From NCBI RefSeq assembly GCF_015471405.1, contig NZ_BLVZ01000012.1, forward strand, positions 1-64,000: a DNA stretch of 64,000 bases, read 5' to 3'. Under the pieces are notes generated by a model. The model made no database searches and was not told the origin of the DNA. It saw only the letters and a program-made list of their open reading frames with translations. This document shows positions 14,882 to 23,148 of the stretch, in pieces (positions within the stretch are counted from its first letter, which is position 1; each line of letters starts with the position of its first letter). A program made the position numbers and the translations under genes. The stretch comes from Pseudomonas cichorii. Its GTDB lineage: Bacteria > Pseudomonadota > Gammaproteobacteria > Pseudomonadales > Pseudomonadaceae.

Positions 14882-15055
14882 CTTTCCACCTGTTAACGTC
14901 CAGTCATTCTTGATATCTGCACGCTTGCCCTGAAACTTGAATCTGTTGAGATAACAGAATGCAATGTCATAAAAATGTAATAAAAAGTTAATCTTTCACC
15001 AAGCACAATCGGTGCCAGAACGCTTGTTGAAAAAAGAATAGTCGGGGCATAACGA

Positions 15056-15082
15056 AAGAGCCCGGCGCAGGACCGGGCTCTT
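15056..15082 (-). terminator. Rho-independent terminator of the gene at 15101-15469
   Basis: AAGAGCCCGG and CCGGGCTCTT form a 10-bp stem with a 7-nt loop about 20 bp beyond the minus-strand stop. Confidence 0.85.
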
Positions 15083-15100
15083 GTCAGGCAGTGGGGGCTT

Positions 15101-15469
15101 TTACATGAAGTCGGACACAGGGATATCCTGCGCCATTTTGCGGTAGGTTTTTTCATCGGTGGCAGCGAGCAGGCTTCTGCCGTCCTTGAACGTTGCTACA
15201 AAGGTTATTTCTTTCTCCTCGCTCGCCAGAAGCATGCCAGCGGCAGCTCCCACGGGACCTAGCATCAATGCGCCTGCCAGACCGAATCCGATGGTGTCAT
15301 CCATTTTCCTGTTTGACGCTTTGCTGGCAATTTCCACTGACTTGATTTCGTTCTGCTTGAAACAGATTCCAGGCCATGGAAAGAGGGGGGTTACAAGAGT
15401 AATGGTGCCAGAGCGGTATTCCCCATTACCTTGAAGAAAATCACCCGCTAAAACATTGATCTTAGCCAT
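15101..15469 (-). CDS. Hypothetical protein with a Gly/Ala-rich hydrophobic segment, 122 aa
   Basis: No named family recognised. The middle (TIGFGLAGALMLGPVGAAAGMLLA, about residues 59-82) is glycine-zipper-like and could insert in or associate with a membrane. The N-terminal half reads as beta strands (GTITLVTPLF, EIKSVEIASK) and the C-terminal half as ITFVATFKDGRSLLAATDEKTYRKM, giving the layout of a small PH-like or Hsp33-unrelated beta domain. Single-gene unit with its own terminator. Function unknown. Confidence 0.7.
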   Translation of the reverse strand: MAKINVLAGDFLQGNGEYRSGTITLVTPLFPWPGICFKQNEIKSVEIASKASNRKMDDTIGFGLAGALMLGPVGAAAGMLLASEEKEITFVATFKDGRSLLAATDEKTYRKMAQDIPVSDFM

Positions 15470-15671
15470 GTGTGTTTCCCCGTCGTTTCATCCAGCACCT
15501 ATTGCGCGCCCCATAAAAGGGCGTGTCAACAGCGGGAAGTGATGGATAAGGGCTTTATGATGAATGGTTTGAGGAAGCGTGCAGTTATTTGCAGCAAGAT
15601 ATTTCAAGGATGAGGTTTGTTGTTTAAATGCGCTGAATCGAGACTTTTTGTCATATGCCCTGATGATAAAA

Positions 15672-15700
15672 CAGGCTGCCCGATCCTGCCGGACAGCCTG
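15672..15700 (-). terminator. Stem-loop downstream of the alcohol dehydrogenase gene
   Basis: CAGGCTG and CAGCCTG form a stem, about 12 bp beyond the minus-strand stop at 15712. Confidence 0.6.
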
Positions 15701-15711
15701 AATGTCCGCTA

Positions 15712-16776
15712 TCAGGCAGCAGACGCTTCCTGCTTCAGAGTGGCCATGTCGATCACGAAGCGATATTTCACGTCACCCTTGAGCATGCGCTCGTAGGCGT
15801 CGTTGATGTCCTGCATGGCGATGATTTCGATATCCGAAACGATGCCGTGCTCGGCGCAGAAATCCAGCATTTCCTGGGTTTCCTGAATGCCGCCTATCAA
15901 TGAACCGGCCAGGCTGCGGCGCTTGAAGATCAGCCCGAACACGGCCGGTGATGGGTGAGGCTCCGCAGGGGCGCCGACCAGCGTCATGGTGCCGTCACGC
16001 TTGAGCAATCCCAGGAAGGCGTCGAGATCGTGAGGTGCAGCGACGGTATTGAGAATGAAGTCCAGGCTGTTGGCCTGTGCTGCCATTTCGGCAGGGTCTT
16101 TGGAAACCACGACTTCATCGGCGCCCAGGCGCAGGCCATCTTCACGCTTGTTGGGCGAGGTGGTGAACAGCACCACATGCGCGCCCATGGCGTGGGCAAT
16201 CTTCACGGCCATATGACCCAGCCCGCCAAGGCCGACGACACCGACCCGTTTTCCTGGCCCGACTTTCCAGTGGCGCAGCGGTGAGTAGGTGGTGATGCCT
16301 GCACAGAGCAACGGAGCGACAGCAGCCAGATTGTCGCTGTGGGAGATGCGCAGGACGAATTTCTCCTTGACGACGATATTGTCGGAGTAACCGCCAAAGG
16401 TGTTTTCGCCACCAAAGACCGGGCCGTTATAGGTGCCGGTAAAACCGCTCTCACAGTATTGTTCTTCACCTTCAGCGCAGGAGGCGCAGTGTTGGCAACT
16501 GTCGACCATGCAGCCGACGCCCGCCAGGTCTCCTAACTTGAAGTTCTTGACGTCGGCACCCACAGCGGTGACCCGGCCAACGATTTCATGGCCCGGCACC
16601 GAAGGGTAGAGCGTGTTGTGCCATTCGTTGCGTGCGGTATGCAGGTCCGAGTGGCAGACGCCGCAGTACAGAATATCGATCTGCACATCGTCAGCACCTG
16701 GGGTGCGGCGTTCAAAGCGGTAAGGTTTCAGGGTGTCGGACGGTTCTTTTGCGGCGTAGCTGTATGTCTTGACCAC
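15712..16776 (-). CDS. Zinc-dependent NAD(P) alcohol dehydrogenase, YahK/cinnamyl-alcohol type
   Basis: 354 aa from a GTG at 16776, which has AGGTGA 5 nt upstream; the open frame extends 25 codons upstream without a better site. The catalytic zinc ligands are in YCGVCHSDLH and the GHE of PGHEIVGRV; structural zinc cysteines are in CQHCASCAEGEEQYC; the cofactor fold starts GLGGLGHMAVK. Members reduce a broad range of aldehydes with NADPH. Length and N-terminus match YahK, an aldehyde reductase. A hairpin follows the gene, which appears monocistronic. Confidence 0.9.
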   Translation of the reverse strand: MVKTYSYAAKEPSDTLKPYRFERRTPGADDVQIDILYCGVCHSDLHTARNEWHNTLYPSVPGHEIVGRVTAVGADVKNFKLGDLAGVGCMVDSCQHCASCAEGEEQYCESGFTGTYNGPVFGGENTFGGYSDNIVVKEKFVLRISHSDNLAAVAPLLCAGITTYSPLRHWKVGPGKRVGVVGLGGLGHMAVKIAHAMGAHVVLFTTSPNKREDGLRLGADEVVVSKDPAEMAAQANSLDFILNTVAAPHDLDAFLGLLKRDGTMTLVGAPAEPHPSPAVFGLIFKRRSLAGSLIGGIQETQEMLDFCAEHGIVSDIEIIAMQDINDAYERMLKGDVKYRFVIDMATLKQEASAA

Positions 16777-16952
16777 TGCGATCACCTTTGGAGTGGGGTT
16801 GAAAGAAACCGGAAGCCAGCATAGCTGTTGATCAGGCTTCGAGTATTGCAATGTGACCGGGTTTGACTTGCTGAATGAACCGATAGTGCCGGGCGCCGTC
16901 AGCTTTTCTGATGGGCTGAGGCCTTGATACGCTCGGTAATACGTATTTTCTT

Positions 16953-19937
16953 GTGTTCAATCGCACTTCCTGCTTGCCACCATTGGGGGCTGCCGATGAA
17001 GATAGCCGCAGTCAGCTTCAGGATTTGGTGTTTTTCATGCAGGTTCCCCCTTTGTCCCCAGACTTGTACCAGTCCACTGATGACTCTTGTGCTGTATCAC
17101 CTGCACCTTCAGATGAAGACTCCGTGGAAGCCTTGCTGCGCGAGGCGAGAAGCCGCATGCCCAATGTGGCATGGGCGGCCTACGGTGCCGGGTCACACAA
17201 GCGTCTGCTGGGGAGCGGGTGTGTACAGGCTGACTGGCTTGGGGAAATTGCCTGTGACGGTTTCGATGACTTCTGTCGCTCGCGGCAGTTGCATCGCTGG
17301 GTCATGGGGATGGGCGAAGCGGCGCTGGGCTGGTTGCTGGCGCCCCTGTCCGAAGCCGATAACCCGCAATTGGCCGATCTGGCCCTGCGATTGGGGTATC
17401 TCTTGCAAAGTGCTGCTCTGGTCAGGGCGCAGAATACCCAGCGCGTCCTTTATGAAATCAGTCATCTGGCCAGTTCGACACGGGACCGTAGCACCTTCCT
17501 CAAAGGCATCCATAAACAGCTGGCGACTCTGATCGATGCCGAGAACTTCTATCTGGCGCTGTACGACGGCCAGCGAGACAAGATCACTTATCCCTATTAC
17601 ATCGATGTAGCCGACCACGAAGCGCTGGAGCCGGAGAGCTTCGAGTATCTCGACCGCTCACGGCTATCCATGACGGGCTATGTCCTGACCACCGGCCAGC
17701 CGATGTTCATTGATGCCATCGCTATCAGGCAGGCTCAGGCTCAGGGGCGCGTTTTCTGCGAGGGGCGTCATCCCGAGTTCTGGATGGGCGCACCGCTCAA
17801 GAAGTCATCGGACGAAGTCTTTGGCATGCTGGCCATGCAGGTCTACGACGTCTCGCGGATTTACAGTGTCGAAGACCGTGCGCTGTTTCTGGTGGTTGCC
17901 CGGCATGTGGCGATGGCGCTGGACCGGATTCTGCACCGGGCCGACCTGGAACATACGGTGTTGCTGCGCACCCAGCAGCTTTCGGCCGCCAACGATGCAC
18001 TCAGGCAGGAGGTGGCAGATCGCGAGCGGGCAGAGCACCTGCAGAGTGCGTTGTTCCAGATTACCGAGCTGTCCAGCCAGCCGGGCGATATGGCAGAACT
18101 GTTCCACAGCCTGCATATGATCGTCGGCGAGTTGCTGGTGGCGTACAACTTCTATATCGCCCTGTACGACAGTTCTACACAAGAAGTGACCTTCCCGTAT
18201 TACAGCGATGAGCGACTGGCGACGCCTCCCAGGTCGCGGCGGGGGCAGCGTGGCTTTACCGAATATGTCATCCGCCAGCGCCGTCCTTGCCTGATCGATA
18301 AAGAAGATGCTTACAAGCTGGAAAGGGAAGGTGAAATCGAGATTCAGAATGAATCCAATCGTTCGTCATCCTGGTTGGGCATTCCCCTGTTCGAGGGGGA
18401 CGATGTACGAGGCGTGCTGGCGGTGCAGAGCTATTCGCAGAACGTCAGCTACACCCTGCGCGATCAGGAGTTGCTGACCTTCGTCTCTCGCCATATCGAT
18501 ACGGCCTTGTCCCGGCGTAGCGCTGCCGAGGCGATACATACCGCTAATCTGCGCCTTGAGGCACGGGTTCAGGACCGTACCCGTGAGCTGGATCTGGCCA
18601 ATGCCCGGCTTCAGCATGAAAACTCCCATGACTCACTCACCAGCCTGCCCAATCGCAGCCAGTTGCAACAGCGCCTGAAAGAAGCCTGGCAGGCTTTCAA
18701 TAAACATGACCAGCAATTGGTGGTCATGTTTATTGACCTGGACCGGTTCAAGGTCGTCAACGACAGCCTGGGCCATCACTTTGGCGATATCCTGTTGGTC
18801 CAGGCGGCTGCGCGGTTGCGCAGCTGTATCCGCGATTGCGATCTGCTTGCGCGTCTGGGGGGCGATGAATTTGCTGTGCTGGGGATCGGTGCGCCGCTGG
18901 CTGTCGGGGTCGGGATTGCCGAGCGCATTCTTGAAGCGTTCGACCTGCCGTTCTTTATCAGCGGCCATTCGGTCTTTTCTTCGTGCAGTATCGGTGTGGT
19001 CGGGGCTGATCGTCAGTTTCACCAGGAGCCAGCCGATTTGCTGCGTGATGCGGACACGGCTATGTACCGGGCCAAGAATGGTGGGCGTGACAGCTTTGTC
19101 GTGTTCAATCAGGAGTTGCGTCGCGAAGTCTCGGACCAGGTCGAGCGCGAAGGCGCATTGCGCAAGGCGCTCAAACATACCAACGAACTGATTCCGTATT
19201 TTCAGCCCATCATTTGCGTCAACACCGGCAAGCTGCTGGCGCTTGAAGCCTTGATCCGCTGGCGTCAACCCGATGGTCGGGTCATCGCTCCCGGCAGCTT
19301 TCTGCCAGCTCTGGAAGGGTTTCGCCTTATCGGGCGTCTGGACCTTTACATGTTGCAGCGGGTGATTGCCATTCTGGCTGATCCGGCCAATGCTCACTGG
19401 CCGCCGGTGCATGTGAACTGCTCCAGTTACAGCATCACCCGTCCCGAGTTCGCCTCCGAAGTACTGGCCTTGCTGGCGGAATACGACGTTGCGCCTTCGC
19501 GGCTTTGCCTGGAGCTGACCGAAGGCGCGCTGGTGGCAGATCCCGAGCAGGCTCGTCAGTCCATGAAACAATTGGCTGACAGGGGCATGTCGGTGGTGCT
19601 GGACGATTTCGGAGCGGGCTTCTCATCGCTCAGCTATGTGCATCAGTATCACTTCAGCGGCTTGAAGATCGACAAATCCTTCATTCTGGAGCTGACGACC
19701 AGCGCCAGAAGCCGGGCCATTGTGCGCGCTATCGTACGAATGGCCGAGTCGCTGGATCTGACGGTGGTGGCCGAAGGGGTTGAAGACCGCGCTACCCTGG
19801 AGCTGCTGCGCGGTATGGGAGCGGGGCAGGCTCAGGGGTATCACTTTGCGATGCCGTTGCCTCTGGAGCAGCTCGACCTGAACAAGGATATCGAGTTGGG
19901 CCAGCACTGGAACCAGACCGGCAATGACTTGCCATGA
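16953..19937 (+). CDS. Cyclic-di-GMP signalling protein: GAF-GAF-GGDEF-EAL
   Basis: 994 aa from a GTG at 16953; an ATG at 17037 is an alternative and neither has a strong ribosome site. Two GAF-like sensor domains (about 175-335 and 360-520) are joined by coiled-coil linkers. The GGDEF motif is intact at 636-640 and preceded by the RDCD inhibitory site, so diguanylate cyclase activity with product inhibition is possible. The EAL domain has EAL at 765-767 and keeps VNCS, ELTEG, DDFGAG, KIDKSF and AEGVED, so phosphodiesterase activity is possible too. There is no membrane span; it should be cytoplasmic and sense a small ligand or redox state. It appears monocistronic. Confidence 0.93.
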   Translation: MFNRTSCLPPLGAADEDSRSQLQDLVFFMQVPPLSPDLYQSTDDSCAVSPAPSDEDSVEALLREARSRMPNVAWAAYGAGSHKRLLGSGCVQADWLGEIACDGFDDFCRSRQLHRWVMGMGEAALGWLLAPLSEADNPQLADLALRLGYLLQSAALVRAQNTQRVLYEISHLASSTRDRSTFLKGIHKQLATLIDAENFYLALYDGQRDKITYPYYIDVADHEALEPESFEYLDRSRLSMTGYVLTTGQPMFIDAIAIRQAQAQGRVFCEGRHPEFWMGAPLKKSSDEVFGMLAMQVYDVSRIYSVEDRALFLVVARHVAMALDRILHRADLEHTVLLRTQQLSAANDALRQEVADRERAEHLQSALFQITELSSQPGDMAELFHSLHMIVGELLVAYNFYIALYDSSTQEVTFPYYSDERLATPPRSRRGQRGFTEYVIRQRRPCLIDKEDAYKLEREGEIEIQNESNRSSSWLGIPLFEGDDVRGVLAVQSYSQNVSYTLRDQELLTFVSRHIDTALSRRSAAEAIHTANLRLEARVQDRTRELDLANARLQHENSHDSLTSLPNRSQLQQRLKEAWQAFNKHDQQLVVMFIDLDRFKVVNDSLGHHFGDILLVQAAARLRSCIRDCDLLARLGGDEFAVLGIGAPLAVGVGIAERILEAFDLPFFISGHSVFSSCSIGVVGADRQFHQEPADLLRDADTAMYRAKNGGRDSFVVFNQELRREVSDQVEREGALRKALKHTNELIPYFQPIICVNTGKLLALEALIRWRQPDGRVIAPGSFLPALEGFRLIGRLDLYMLQRVIAILADPANAHWPPVHVNCSSYSITRPEFASEVLALLAEYDVAPSRLCLELTEGALVADPEQARQSMKQLADRGMSVVLDDFGAGFSSLSYVHQYHFSGLKIDKSFILELTTSARSRAIVRAIVRMAESLDLTVVAEGVEDRATLELLRGMGAGQAQGYHFAMPLPLEQLDLNKDIELGQHWNQTGNDLP

Positions 19938-19999
19938 CCGGCATTGTCTTTCCTTTCCTGTTAGGCTTTTGGTCGGGCCTCTGTAATAAAGTCCTTATT

Positions 20000-20012
20000 A
20001 ATCAGTCGATTA
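20000..20012 (+). promoter_or_regulatory. IHF binding site
   Basis: AATCAGTCGATTA fits WATCARNNNNTTR at every position and lies about 18 bp upstream of the sigma54 -24 element, where IHF commonly bends DNA for enhancer-binding activators. Confidence 0.55.
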
Positions 20013-20029
20013 TATTTTGTTGAGAGGGC

Positions 20030-20045
20030 TGGCACTGGTTTTGCT
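20030..20045 (+). promoter_or_regulatory. Sigma54 (RpoN) promoter of the gene at 20080
   Basis: TGGCAC-tggtt-TTGCT has GG (20031-20032) and GC (20043-20044) separated by exactly 10 bp, the RpoN -24/-12 consensus. Transcription would start near 20056, giving a short leader before the ribosome site AGGAGGTG. Confidence 0.8.
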
Positions 20046-20079
20046 GCGAAAGGGGCGCACCCACCGCAGGAGGTGAAAG

Positions 20080-20634
20080 ATGATTATCAACAACGGCACG
20101 CTCGAAGGTCTGGTTTCCAGATTCGTCGGGCGCAAGACAGTGGATGAGGTTTCCCAGAACTCATTCAGTACTGTTGCGGCTGCTGAGAGTCTGGTTCCGG
20201 CAGTCACTCCGGTGACCGCCAGGGCAGACAGTTCCGCATCTCAGGACAGTACCAAGAGCAACAATGGGTATGACGAGTCTTTTGCCCGGATGATGTTCAA
20301 CATCAAGACCCTGGCCGAGAAAACCCTGTCCGAGGCGACTGCCGACAGCGATAACGGTTTTATCGCCTCGACCGGCTCAACCAGTGCAATCAATACGGGT
20401 ACTCCGACTGGCTCTGTTCAGCAGGAATTCATGGATTACATGAAGCAGTCTGCCGAAGAGAAAATGCGTGAAAAACTCACTGGCGTCAGCAAAGAGGAAT
20501 ACGACGCCATGACGCCTGAAGAGAAACTGGCTCTGGACAAGAAAGTCCAGGAAGCTCTCAAGGAGCAGCAAACCGCTGCCGTTGATGACATCAATGCCAG
20601 AATCAACGGCATCAAGGCCGGGATGGTTGCGTAG
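20080..20634 (+). CDS. Sigma54-controlled hypothetical protein, 184 aa
   Basis: The ribosome site is near-perfect (AGGAGGTG 6 nt from ATG), implying strong translation. The N-terminal part is Ser/Thr/Ala-rich and polar with no signal peptide; the C-terminal part (from about residue 115) is strongly helical and charged (EFMDYMKQSAEEKMREKL, YDAMTPEEKLALDKKVQEALKEQQ). The low-complexity polar N-terminus is compatible with a secreted or regulatory protein, but no hrp box is present and no family is recognised. A repeated palindrome follows the stop. Confidence 0.8.
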   Translation: MIINNGTLEGLVSRFVGRKTVDEVSQNSFSTVAAAESLVPAVTPVTARADSSASQDSTKSNNGYDESFARMMFNIKTLAEKTLSEATADSDNGFIASTGSTSAINTGTPTGSVQQEFMDYMKQSAEEKMREKLTGVSKEEYDAMTPEEKLALDKKVQEALKEQQTAAVDDINARINGIKAGMVA

Positions 20635-20641
20635 CGTATCT

Positions 20642-20693
20642 TTCGCGAATGAATTCGCTCCTACGCGGGTGTAGGAGCGACTTCAGTCGCGAA
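20642..20693. repeat. REP-like palindromic element
   Basis: TTCGCGAATGAATTCGCTCCTAC and GTAGGAGCGACTTCAGTCGCGAA face each other around a short loop, between convergent stops. It is one of several copies of the same family in the window. Confidence 0.75.
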
Positions 20694-20695
20694 AA

Positions 20696-21634
20696 TCACG
20701 CCAGCTGATGCCGATACGGCAGATCCGGCCCCACCTTGGTACAGGTCAGTGCCGCTGCCCTGACGGCAAAGCCGAGCATTTCATCCAGGGTTTCCCGCGA
20801 CAGTGATTCCAGGCTTTGCGCGTTGTCCAGTTGGCGTTCGCTGAGGAACGTCAGCAATGCTGCCTGAAAGGTATCTCCTGCGCCCACCGTATCCACGGTC
20901 TTGACGCTTTGTGCCGCCACCGACCAGTTTCCGTGTTGCCGGGTAAAAATGCTGGCACCTTCCGAACCCCGGGTCAGGACCACCAACTGGCAGCGCTTGT
21001 TCAGCCACTCTTGCGCAATGCTTTGCGGGGTGCTGTCCGGGTAGAGCAGGTGCAGGTCTTCGTCGCTGACCTTGATGATATGCGCGTGCTCGGCAAAGGC
21101 GTGGATCCGGGTGCGCCAGCGCTCTATATCCGGCTCCGGATTGAGCCGCACATTCGGGTCCAGGGTGATCAGACGGTTGTTGCTTTCCCGGGCAACCAGC
21201 GCCAGCAAGGTATCGGCGACCGGCTGCACAACCAGTGAAAACGAACCGACATGAATGCCGCGCACTTTTTCATCCAGTGTGGGCAAGTGTTCCAGGCGCA
21301 GTTGCCGGTCGGCACAGCCTTCGCCCCGGAAACTGTAGGTGGGCGAGCCATTGGCACCGACTGCGACCATGGCCAGGGTCGTAGGCGCTGCAAAGTCGAT
21401 CAGGTAATCGGGGTTGACCGCTTCCTGCTCCAGCACCGCCCGCAGGCGCTGTCCGAGATAATCGGTGGACAGCCCGGCAAAAAAGGCCGCTTCGACCCCC
21501 AGACGGCGTAAACCTATCGCCACGTTGAAGGGGGAGCCACCGGCAATGGCTTCAAGGCCCAGCCGGTTGAGCGAGCCGTTGTCGTCCGCTCGGGTAAAAA
21601 TGTCAAAAAGCGCTTCGCCGCAGACAAGAAACAT
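20696..21634 (-). CDS. mtlZ: Fructokinase (PfkB family)
   Basis: 312 aa. PfkB/ribokinase signatures are present: an N-terminal GG block (GGSPFNVAIGLRRLG) and the C-terminal DTVGAGDTFQAALL with the catalytic Asp. It phosphorylates the fructose produced by mannitol dehydrogenase, using ATP. It is the last gene of the mannitol operon, 23 bp beyond the xylulokinase-like gene, and the order mtlY-mtlZ matches the P. fluorescens mtl operon. Confidence 0.93.
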   Translation of the reverse strand: MFLVCGEALFDIFTRADDNGSLNRLGLEAIAGGSPFNVAIGLRRLGVEAAFFAGLSTDYLGQRLRAVLEQEAVNPDYLIDFAAPTTLAMVAVGANGSPTYSFRGEGCADRQLRLEHLPTLDEKVRGIHVGSFSLVVQPVADTLLALVARESNNRLITLDPNVRLNPEPDIERWRTRIHAFAEHAHIIKVSDEDLHLLYPDSTPQSIAQEWLNKRCQLVVLTRGSEGASIFTRQHGNWSVAAQSVKTVDTVGAGDTFQAALLTFLSERQLDNAQSLESLSRETLDEMLGFAVRAAALTCTKVGPDLPYRHQLA

Positions 21635-21657
21635 AGGTGCTCCGTGAAAGGGCAGGA

Positions 21658-23139
21658 TCAGGCTGCCCGCAATTGATCTTGATAACGTGAATAGACTCGC
21701 TCGTAGGCGGCCACGTTCTCCTGGACTGGATGGGTTTCGCTATCTGGATCAAGCCTGACACAACGTTCGCAAAGTGCTTGCAGATCCGCTGTCTGCCCAT
21801 GCTCGCCAGACCAGCACCAGGCCGCCTGAATCGCCGCGCCCAGTGCTGCCGCTTCGGCGTATTCGGTGCAGATGACGGGAGCATCCATGATGTCGGCAAT
21901 CATCTGCCGCCAGATGGCGCTTTTCGAGCCGCCGCCGATCAAACGGATGGTCTGGCTCTTGATACCGCTGGCCCGCAGCAGGTCCAGCCCGTAGCGTAGC
22001 CCGAGGCTGGTGCCTTCAACCACGGCCCGGCACAGGTTGGCCTGGGTCAGGTTGGTGCTGTTCAGGCCCAGAATGCTGCCGGTGGCATCGGGGAGGGCGG
22101 GGACCCGCTCGCCGTTTAGAAACGGCAGCATGAGCACGCCCTCCGAGCCAATCGGTGCCTGGGCTATGGCCTGATTGAAGCCTTTGATATCCAGCGCGAA
22201 CAGCTCGCGAATCGCACTGGTGGCATTGGTCAGGTTCATGGTGCAGATCAATGGCAGCCAGCCATCGGATGAGGAGCAGAAGGTTGCCACCGACGCTTGC
22301 TCGCTGACAAATGCCTGATCGGCAAAGGCGTAGATGGTGCCTGACGAACCGAGGCTCATGGTAATCAGGCCCGGCTGGATATTGCCGGTGCCGATGGCTC
22401 CCATCATGTTGTCGCCGCCACCGCTGGACACCACCGCTTCGGGATTCAGGCCCAGCCGCCTGGCGACTTCATCCCGAATCGTGCCGACCTTGTGTTGCGC
22501 CGGCAGTAGTTCTGGAAGCGCCTTGCCCAGGCGGCCGGTCGGGTCGATATGCGCCAGCAGCGGCAGATCCCATTCCCGGCTGCGAACATTGAAGTAGCCC
22601 GTTCCCGACGCATCCCCATAGTCCGTGCAGCAACGCCCGGTCAGCCAGTAATTGAGGTAATCGTGAGGCAGCAGGATCTTGTCGATGCGCCCGAACAGTT
22701 CCGGGTGCTGCTCCTTGGTCCACAACAGCTTGGAAACCGTATAGCCCGGTGCAATGACCAGCCCCAGACGTTGCAGCGAACCTTGCTCGCCGCCCAGATA
22801 ATCCAGCAGACGCTGGTTCTCGGGAGTGGTTTCGGTGTCGCACCACAATTTGGCCGGGCGCAGCACCTGGCCCTGAGCGTCCAGCAGCACCAGACCGTGC
22901 TGCTGGCCCGAAACGCCAATGCCCTTGATCTGCTGGCCTGAAATGCCAGCCTGTTTCAGAGCGCTGCGGGTCGCCTGTTCCAGCGCGTCCAGCCACTGCT
23001 GCACATCCTGTTCGCGTCGGCCATGGGCGTTGCTGATCAGGCTGTGCGGGGCTGAGCCTTCGCCCAGCACCTGACCGCTATCAGCATCCAGAACGATGGC
23101 TTTGGTACCTTGGGTCCCGCAATCGATTCCAAGAAACAT
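21658..23139 (-). CDS. mtlY: Xylulokinase (FGGY family)
   Basis: 493 aa, standard for FGGY kinases. MFLGIDCGTQGTKAIVLD at the N-terminus is the first phosphate-binding motif, GVSGQQHGLVLLD is typical of xylulokinases, and GGGDNMMGAIGTG plus RLIGGGSKSAIWRQM form the C-terminal ATP-binding part. In the arabitol/mannitol operons of Pseudomonas this enzyme phosphorylates D-xylulose derived from D-arabitol oxidised by MtlD. The gene starts 9 bp after the mtlD stop. Confidence 0.93.
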   Translation of the reverse strand: MFLGIDCGTQGTKAIVLDADSGQVLGEGSAPHSLISNAHGRREQDVQQWLDALEQATRSALKQAGISGQQIKGIGVSGQQHGLVLLDAQGQVLRPAKLWCDTETTPENQRLLDYLGGEQGSLQRLGLVIAPGYTVSKLLWTKEQHPELFGRIDKILLPHDYLNYWLTGRCCTDYGDASGTGYFNVRSREWDLPLLAHIDPTGRLGKALPELLPAQHKVGTIRDEVARRLGLNPEAVVSSGGGDNMMGAIGTGNIQPGLITMSLGSSGTIYAFADQAFVSEQASVATFCSSSDGWLPLICTMNLTNATSAIRELFALDIKGFNQAIAQAPIGSEGVLMLPFLNGERVPALPDATGSILGLNSTNLTQANLCRAVVEGTSLGLRYGLDLLRASGIKSQTIRLIGGGSKSAIWRQMIADIMDAPVICTEYAEAAALGAAIQAAWCWSGEHGQTADLQALCERCVRLDPDSETHPVQENVAAYERVYSRYQDQLRAA

Positions 23140-23148
23140 GGTTGCCTC

